38,485 nucleotides of DNA from CAZZCU01 sp964652825 (GTDB taxonomy: Bacteria; Bdellovibrionota_B; Oligoflexia; Oligoflexales; CAZZCU01). Within the stretch, counting starts at the first letter, position 1, and each line of letters opens with the position of its first letter. A program made the position numbers and the translations under genes. This document shows, piece after piece, positions 33,517-38,485 of this stretch. The stretch covers positions 1-38,485 of the forward strand of contig CAZZCU010000021.1 of NCBI GenBank assembly GCA_964652825.1. The letters are read 5' to 3'. The notes beneath the pieces are model-generated. The model worked only from the letters and a program-made list of their open reading frames with translations, was not told where the DNA came from and made no database searches.

Positions 33517-34724
33517 TGCAACGCATTTTTTTCGCAGCGTTATTTACGAGCTTTCTCTTTTTCTCTTTTTTTCCTTATGTATGTAGCAGTTATTGCACGC
33601 GCAGTGATCTTCAGCCTTATGCGTTAGCCACGGCGCTCGTTATCTGCTTATGCGGCAAGATGCACCTGTCCCGCTATTTCTATATACCCTGGCTGCTTTT
33701 CCTGGCTTTTCTCGCCAAAGCTTTGCTTAAAGACACCAGTGATGTTTGGGAGTTCAAACTTGTTTTTGGCATTTTATCGATAGTGATATTTGCCAGCATC
33801 TATTTGTATCTTTTGCGAACTCACCGCCAGGCAGTGGTATATTTCATCTATGCCAGCCTTGCGCTATGGACACTGGCCGCTTGTTTCCAGGAATTCTTTG
33901 GCAAAGATTTATTTTCGTTTGCGTTATTCAATTTGCGAACGGATCAAATCCGTGGCGTTACCTCACTGGCACCAGAGCCATCTCAATATGGTATTGTCAT
34001 GATTCTTTTAGTCTTCGCTTTATCCATTCTCAAACCACTGAAAAGCACCAAAGTCATTGCCATCACTGCATTTGTAGCAACGACAATCCTAGCTCGCAGC
34101 AGTGTTGCCTCAGGAGTGGCTTTTCTGCTGCTGACAATTTTTCTCTTCAACGTACGCTATACCGTTCCCATGGCAGGCTTTGTCTTTGGATTATTTATTT
34201 TGTATCAGATCGAGGGGCATGAGTTGCTCATGGGGCATTCACGCATACTTAACCTGCTTGCGCTCAGCTTAAACGATCCTCTTCAGGTCGTGTTGCGGGA
34301 TGCCAGTGCTAACGATCGCATAGGTCATATTGTTGGGTCGATAAAAGCCTTTTGGGATTCCGGCGGTCTGCCACGAATGAACGAAAATTGGTCGCAGTAT
34401 GCCACTAACTATGTGCAGACCATGGACCTGTTCGCCAACAATACCTACTTTTCAAAAATCGGCGTGCTCTCGACGTGGGGAGGTTTGACTTTCTATGGCG
34501 GTATTATTGGTCTGGCTACTTTTTGTTATTTTTTGATATTTTTTGCCATCAAACTTCAGAATTTGGTACATCCGGCGCGACTGGCTCTTGGATTTACGAT
34601 TTTTCTTCTACTGTTTCCGGTATCATTGCATATCCCGCTTCTGGGCTTAATCGTTGCGGCCGCTATCGTTACAGCGACTAATACCCCGAAGCACAAGTCG
34701 CCCTACCAATCACCGAACAGATGA
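33516..34724 (+). CDS. Wzy/O-antigen-ligase-like polytopic membrane protein
   Basis: A 402-residue protein with about 10-11 hydrophobic segments and a larger periplasmic loop near residues 255-310 (DRIGHIVGSIKAFWDSGGLPRMNENWS). The GVTSLAPEPSQYGI segment resembles the loop motif with Glu-Pro-Ser seen in polysaccharide polymerases. Together with the Wzz-like gene this suggests a polymerase step, yet no glycosyltransferase is in the window. The start ATG overlaps the stop of the preceding gene. The last 47 bp overlap the next gene on the other strand. Confidence 0.65.
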   Translation: MQRIFFAALFTSFLFFSFFPYVCSSYCTRSDLQPYALATALVICLCGKMHLSRYFYIPWLLFLAFLAKALLKDTSDVWEFKLVFGILSIVIFASIYLYLLRTHRQAVVYFIYASLALWTLAACFQEFFGKDLFSFALFNLRTDQIRGVTSLAPEPSQYGIVMILLVFALSILKPLKSTKVIAITAFVATTILARSSVASGVAFLLLTIFLFNVRYTVPMAGFVFGLFILYQIEGHELLMGHSRILNLLALSLNDPLQVVLRDASANDRIGHIVGSIKAFWDSGGLPRMNENWSQYATNYVQTMDLFANNTYFSKIGVLSTWGGLTFYGGIIGLATFCYFLIFFAIKLQNLVHPARLALGFTIFLLLFPVSLHIPLLGLIVAAAIVTATNTPKHKSPYQSPNR

Positions 34725-35016
34725 TTGGACAAGAAGGATCGGACGGCTCATATGGCGTACAATATCCATTGCTATATCGCACCGAAAATACGCCGCCGGT
34801 CGCCTCGCACTGCGCCTGCAAATGCGCAGCTCTCTCCTCGGCGATGCGTCGCGCGCGATAACGTGCCGCCTGTTCCGATTGACCGCAACTTTCGGCGACA
34901 AATTGATATTCATCCTGATCAACAGCGGGAAACTCCGCCTCGGCAAAGGCAAATACCTGCGTTGCTGGCAAAATCAGCGTAAAAATTAACAAAGCTTGGC
35001 GAAAAGCGCTTACCAT
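34678..35016 (-). CDS. Small exported cysteine-rich protein
   Basis: A 112-residue protein with a signal peptide ending at about residue 23 (TQVFA). Six Cys in the mature part (ESCGQS, AQCEA, GYCTPY, PSCPIIC, RATCASGY) suggest three disulphides. It starts at an ATG with GGAGAG upstream. It may be an outer-surface or periplasmic factor; no family recognised. It overlaps the Wzy-like gene by 47 bp at the 3' end. Confidence 0.7.
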   Translation of the reverse strand: MVSAFRQALLIFTLILPATQVFAFAEAEFPAVDQDEYQFVAESCGQSEQAARYRARRIAEERAAHLQAQCEATGGVFSVRYSNGYCTPYEPSDPSCPIICSVIGRATCASGY

Positions 35017-35075
35017 CGTCTCTCCTTTACCTTGTTGTCGGGCTTTTTTATTTGCGGACTATACCTGGTAATAGT

Positions 35076-35804
35076 CTAAAGCAAAGAAGCATAATAAGGA
35101 ACCAACATCGCACGCACCCGCGGGTCATAATCGGTGTCGGCATCATTGCGAAGCACAAGCTCATCCTGCTCCGCCACCGTTGATAACCCCCATACATAGC
35201 GTAAAAAAACCCGATTTGGTGGGACCTGGCGAGAATGACGTAACAGGACTCTTTGGTCAAAACTCAAACCAACATTTGTAGCTGCCCCCAGAAACGAAGC
35301 TTCAAACTCCACAGGCACGTGAACAAAGAAACGTCCGCCCGGCGCCAATAATCTCGCCACGCTGCCCATCAACTCCACGAACGACAAAGTATCCGTGTGC
35401 CGCGCCATGCGACGCTGTTGATTGACGGAACGCAAACAATTTTCAAAGAATGGCGGGTTGCAGCAGATAAGATCATACTTTATCGGTGTATCATGCGCGG
35501 CAAATTCCTGAATACTGACGTGATGAACACGAACACGATCAGCATAAATACTGCGCTCCACGTTTGTCCGCGCTTGATCCGCCGCGTCAGCGTCAATTTC
35601 CACCGCGTCGATACGCGCCTGGGATTTTTGCGCCAACATCAATGCCAATAAACCGGTGCCAGTCCCGATATCTAAAATACGGCGTGCGGCAGCCGGCTCG
35701 ATATATGCCCCGAATACGCAGGCATCGGTGCAGACTTTCATCGCGCAACGATCCTGATCAATACGGAATTGTTTGAATTGAAAATATGAATTACTGACTC
35801 TCAT
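35076..35804 (-). CDS. trmN6: tRNA1(Val) (adenine37-N6)-methyltransferase, TrmN6/YfiC type
   Basis: A 242-residue SAM-dependent methyltransferase. The N-terminal FKQFRIDQDRCAMKVCTDACVFGAY is the signature stretch of this family, followed by the SAM-binding motif DIGTGTGLLAL (45-55) and the catalytic NPPFF (116-120), diagnostic of N6-adenine methyltransferases. It methylates A37 of tRNA-Val in E. coli; the substrate here is inferred. The ATG at 35804 is the start. It is divergent from the lipoprotein gene. Confidence 0.9.
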   Translation of the reverse strand: MRVSNSYFQFKQFRIDQDRCAMKVCTDACVFGAYIEPAAARRILDIGTGTGLLALMLAQKSQARIDAVEIDADAADQARTNVERSIYADRVRVHHVSIQEFAAHDTPIKYDLICCNPPFFENCLRSVNQQRRMARHTDTLSFVELMGSVARLLAPGGRFFVHVPVEFEASFLGAATNVGLSFDQRVLLRHSRQVPPNRVFLRYVWGLSTVAEQDELVLRNDADTDYDPRVRAMLVPYYASLL

Positions 35805-35917
35805 AACCCACTAAAATTATTGAAATCTATCAAAAGGCCCCCGCCGCCCTAAGAAATAATCAAATTTGACCGAATATAGAATATGCGGGGAAAAACACTA
35901 TCCGGGGCTGCTATATA

Positions 35918-38434
35918 ATGTCGAGAGCAAACACATTATTAACTAGCATTGTTATTGTTGCAATCGCAACAAGTGGCTGCATACGTGGCAAGTTCAAGAT
36001 ACATCGACAGCATACAGCACCGGCTGAACAAACACCCATACCACATCCGACTGCGCTCGTACTTATCGCGCAGCCGGATACGATTGCGGAAGATTTCTTT
36101 TGTCCTCGCATCAAGCTAACCAGTGTGAGCGCTCCGACCGGCGCCACACAATACTGCCTCAAGCAAAACTCAACCGATCATAGCGACTGCGACTGGACGC
36201 CTTTACCCGTACCTGCCGCAATCCATGCGGATAGCGACAACACTGATATCATTCTGTCACTATGGTTTCGTAACACCACGGGCAACGTCTTACATGATCT
36301 GCCATACATCTCGGCGAGTATGAGCTTTGCGGCAACTAAGATTGCTGATAACAAAGATGACTGGCTCGCGGTGCTACAAGACAAAAATATTAGCGCTACT
36401 CAGATTGACGAGTTTATTTGTCGTATCGACGAACTAGATGCCAGCCAAGGTCTATCACTCGCCAATGTGCGCACGACGACCATGGATGATGCGCGACGCG
36501 GAACGTTGTCACGCGCGATCAATCGGATCATTGCCCAGGATCTCGGTCTTGCCACGGCAATGACAACAACCGCGGCACAGAAAGCTTTCTGGCGCCTGAT
36601 GATGGTTGCGGCGGCTAAAAACACGTCGTTAACTGAATTGGATATGTCTAGAGTTGATCTGACCAATCGTAACATTTCTGGTTTTAATTTTACGAATACC
36701 AATCTCACCGGCGCCCAACTGAATGGCATCGACCCGAGATCAACAGCACTCAAACTTGCGGGTCTGAATTTGTCCGGCTGGAGTCCTGTCACAACGCAGT
36801 ATTTAGGCTTTATCGATCTCAGCCACGCTACCAACATCCCCTGGACTAAACTCAATGCAAATACAAACAACGCTGGCTTTACATATGCCAACTTCACAGG
36901 GGTGAATTTAAGTGGCTGGATACCACCCATAAACAAAAGTCTGGGTGGCATTAATTATACTAACGCCACAAATATCCCGTGGGCTGCACTGAATGCCAAC
37001 ACGCACCCCCATGGCCTAAATAGATCCAATTTCACAGGCGTCAATTTAAGTGGTTGGAGCCCACCAGCTAACCAAAGAATTGATGCAATTATATATATTA
37101 ATGCGACCAACATTCCCTGGAATGAGCTCAATGCAAATACAACAACTCAGGGATTCTCGAATTCAAATTTCACTGGCGTTAATCTGAACGGCTGGAATCC
37201 CAGTGGTAACAAAAACATTTCTAATATAAATTATACTAATGCTACAGGTATTCCTTGGGCACTGTTAAATGCGAATAGCCATGCTGCTGGCTTCACCAAC
37301 TCCAACTTTACCGGTCTGGATTTGAGTCAGTGGAGCCCCGATCCAGATGCGCACATTCGCCGCATTAATTTCACGAACACCACTGGCATCGACTGGTCAG
37401 TGATAAATAACAACAATACCAACAACATGCAGGGATCGATCTTCAGCGGTGTCAACCTTAATGGCTGGACTCCATCCAATGACACGAATCTTAGTCTGAT
37501 AAATTTTACAAATGCGAGCAATATTCCATGGGCGAAATTAAATACGAATACGAACGCCGCCGGCTTTCAGTCTGTAAATTTTACGGGCCAGAATTTAGCC
37601 GCTTGGAATCCGCCCCCTGCTAAAAATATCATCCTGATCAATTACACAAATGCCACCAATATTATGTGGGCTGCTTTACATGCGAATACGCATCCGAGTG
37701 GTTTATATGGTTCCAATTTTACCGGCGTCAACTTAACCGGCTGGAATCCAGCAAACGATGCTATCATCTATGGAATCACTTATACCAACGCCACGAACAT
37801 CCCATGGCCGGCGCTAAATGAAAACACCGCCAATTTTGGATTCAGCAGCTCTGATTTCACGGGCGTTGATCTTAGTGATTGGGAACCAGACCCGGGTGTT
37901 AATATCTCAGGTATAAATTACACCAATGCCATCAATATTCCCTGGACGAGATTAAACGCTCACACCCATCCTTTGGGTTTTCAGGCCTCAAACTTTACTG
38001 GCTTGGACCTTAGTGCCTGGAATCCACCGACTCCGTCACCGCTGGAGAGCATCAATTATACTAATGCAACGAATCTGCCTTGGGCCGCCATAAACGCCAA
38101 TACGCATGGGGGCGGATTTAGTCATTCCACCTTCACGGGTGTCGACCTGGCTGGCTGGCAACCAGCAATCACCGCGAGTTTTTATGAAGTGAATTTTAGC
38201 GACGCCATGAATGTGCCATGGGCAACACTCGCGGCTAATATTGCTACCACTGGATCGGATGGTACCAATTATAGTGGTACAGATTTGACAGGATTCGCGC
38301 CTACTGGAACGTTACTCACTGATGCCGGTATGCCTGTGGGCGCCTTCAATTACACCGACTTTGTCGAAGCCACGGGCATTACCCCGCAACCGGGAACAGC
38401 ATGGATCGACAACAGTTATCCGTGGGAACCGTGA
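35918..38434 (+). CDS. Large lipoprotein with eleven 46-residue repeats (pentapeptide-like beta-solenoid)
   Basis: An 838-residue protein with a lipoprotein-like signal ending ATSGC (Cys21; Thr at -3), so it is probably membrane-anchored. Residues 22-about 235 form a distinct N-domain with four Cys at mid-N-terminus (FFCPRI, QYCLKQ, SDCDW, FICRID). A cap with pentapeptide-like units (NRNISGFNFTNTNLTGAQLNG) precedes eleven consecutive units of 46 residues (one of 45) at residues 286-790. Each holds an NATNIPW strand and an NFTGVNLSGW strand. The C-end (791-838) is different. The pattern predicts a right-handed beta-solenoid, perhaps for surface binding or adhesion; function unknown. No clear ribosome-binding site. 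Confidence 0.85.
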   Translation: MSRANTLLTSIVIVAIATSGCIRGKFKIHRQHTAPAEQTPIPHPTALVLIAQPDTIAEDFFCPRIKLTSVSAPTGATQYCLKQNSTDHSDCDWTPLPVPAAIHADSDNTDIILSLWFRNTTGNVLHDLPYISASMSFAATKIADNKDDWLAVLQDKNISATQIDEFICRIDELDASQGLSLANVRTTTMDDARRGTLSRAINRIIAQDLGLATAMTTTAAQKAFWRLMMVAAAKNTSLTELDMSRVDLTNRNISGFNFTNTNLTGAQLNGIDPRSTALKLAGLNLSGWSPVTTQYLGFIDLSHATNIPWTKLNANTNNAGFTYANFTGVNLSGWIPPINKSLGGINYTNATNIPWAALNANTHPHGLNRSNFTGVNLSGWSPPANQRIDAIIYINATNIPWNELNANTTTQGFSNSNFTGVNLNGWNPSGNKNISNINYTNATGIPWALLNANSHAAGFTNSNFTGLDLSQWSPDPDAHIRRINFTNTTGIDWSVINNNNTNNMQGSIFSGVNLNGWTPSNDTNLSLINFTNASNIPWAKLNTNTNAAGFQSVNFTGQNLAAWNPPPAKNIILINYTNATNIMWAALHANTHPSGLYGSNFTGVNLTGWNPANDAIIYGITYTNATNIPWPALNENTANFGFSSSDFTGVDLSDWEPDPGVNISGINYTNAINIPWTRLNAHTHPLGFQASNFTGLDLSAWNPPTPSPLESINYTNATNLPWAAINANTHGGGFSHSTFTGVDLAGWQPAITASFYEVNFSDAMNVPWATLAANIATTGSDGTNYSGTDLTGFAPTGTLLTDAGMPVGAFNYTDFVEATGITPQPGTAWIDNSYPWEP
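36773..38287 (+). repeat. Eleven tandem 138-bp coding repeats
   Basis: Codons 286-790 of the lipoprotein comprise ten units of 138 bp and one of 135 bp (the fifth). Conserved positions per unit are the Trp of xGWxP, the NxTNxxNIPW box, a LNANT box and the NFTGVNL end. Copies are well diverged at nucleotide level, so the array is old and not a recent slippage product. Confidence 0.9.
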
Positions 38435-38485
38435 AAACTGCTCTACTCGTGTGTTGCCAACCGCCTCATAATTCTCTCGTTATGA
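38431..38485 (+). CDS. Possible start of the next gene, cut by the window end
   Basis: A GTG at 38431 overlaps the stop of the repeat lipoprotein (GTGA) and opens a frame without stop to the window end (at least 18 codons, starting with a hydrophobic KTALLVCC stretch that resembles a signal peptide). Too short to judge. Confidence 0.25.
   Translation, partial: MKTALLVCCQPPHNSLVM

Noticed and set aside
35057..35076. Hairpin GACTAT...ATAGTC at the end of trmN6, as a terminator
   Set aside because: On the minus strand the stem is followed by an A-rich rather than T-rich stretch, so it is not a standard Rho-independent terminator; it may be chance.
36773..38287. CRISPR array or satellite DNA at the tandem repeats
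   Set aside because: The repeats are 138-bp in-frame coding units without spacers and are diverged at nucleotide level.

Overview
The window is a compact, GC-moderate (roughly 50-55% by eye) bacterial chromosome segment with about 39 protein genes and one tRNA. Gene content (outer-membrane barrels, lipoproteins, pseudopilins, an ahpC/ahpD/oxyR module, trmN6, accA, IHF-type protein next to fmdB) points to a Gram-negative, diderm, proteobacterium-like organism. The IHF-fmdB pair, the ATP/ADP-translocase-type carrier, the ceramidase and the matrixin with a C-terminal sorting-like tail lean toward lineages once lumped as Deltaproteobacteria. That placement is an inference and I cannot name a genus. 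No phage, insertion sequence or CRISPR array was seen.

Layout. 1-8 kb: CCA-adding enzyme, a heptad-repeat protein ending at a suspicious in-frame stop, an exported protein, metG, rarA and purH. 8-12 kb: exported proteins of unknown function and a putative DNA-binding coiled-coil protein. 12-15 kb (minus strand): accA-aroA-cmk, the first two overlapping. 15-18.2 kb (minus strand): a tightly packed set made of a small exported protein, speD, a BpsA-like aminopropyltransferase, a Gdx/SugE-like SMR exporter and a trypsin-like protease. 18.4-20.2 kb: IHF/HU protein, FmdB zinc ribbon and a 12-TM NTP/NDP-carrier-like protein. 20.2-25.4 kb: NarL-type regulator, ceramidase-family membrane protein, outer-membrane proteins, HD-GYP protein and matrixin metalloprotease.

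25.4-28.4 kb: ahpC-ahpD diverge from oxyR, with a perfect OxyR dimer-type site between them; alkD and tRNA-Leu(UAA) follow. 28.5-29.2 kb: an AT-richer two-gene nucleotidyltransferase cassette just past the tRNA. 29.2-31.7 kb (minus strand): an orphan operon of three pseudopilins, each with a 16-residue leader ending in Gly. 32-34.7 kb: an exported protein with a strong terminator, then a Wzz-like/Wzy-like membrane pair. 34.7-38.4 kb: a Cys-rich exported protein, trmN6 and a large lipoprotein with eleven 46-residue repeats.

The strongest candidates for new biology are the speD/bpsA-like/gdx-like polyamine operon, the stand-alone pseudopilin triad, the 46-residue-repeat lipoprotein, the small-ORF/nucleotidyltransferase pair, and the tendency of convergent genes here to overlap at their 3' ends (six of the nine clear convergent pairs).
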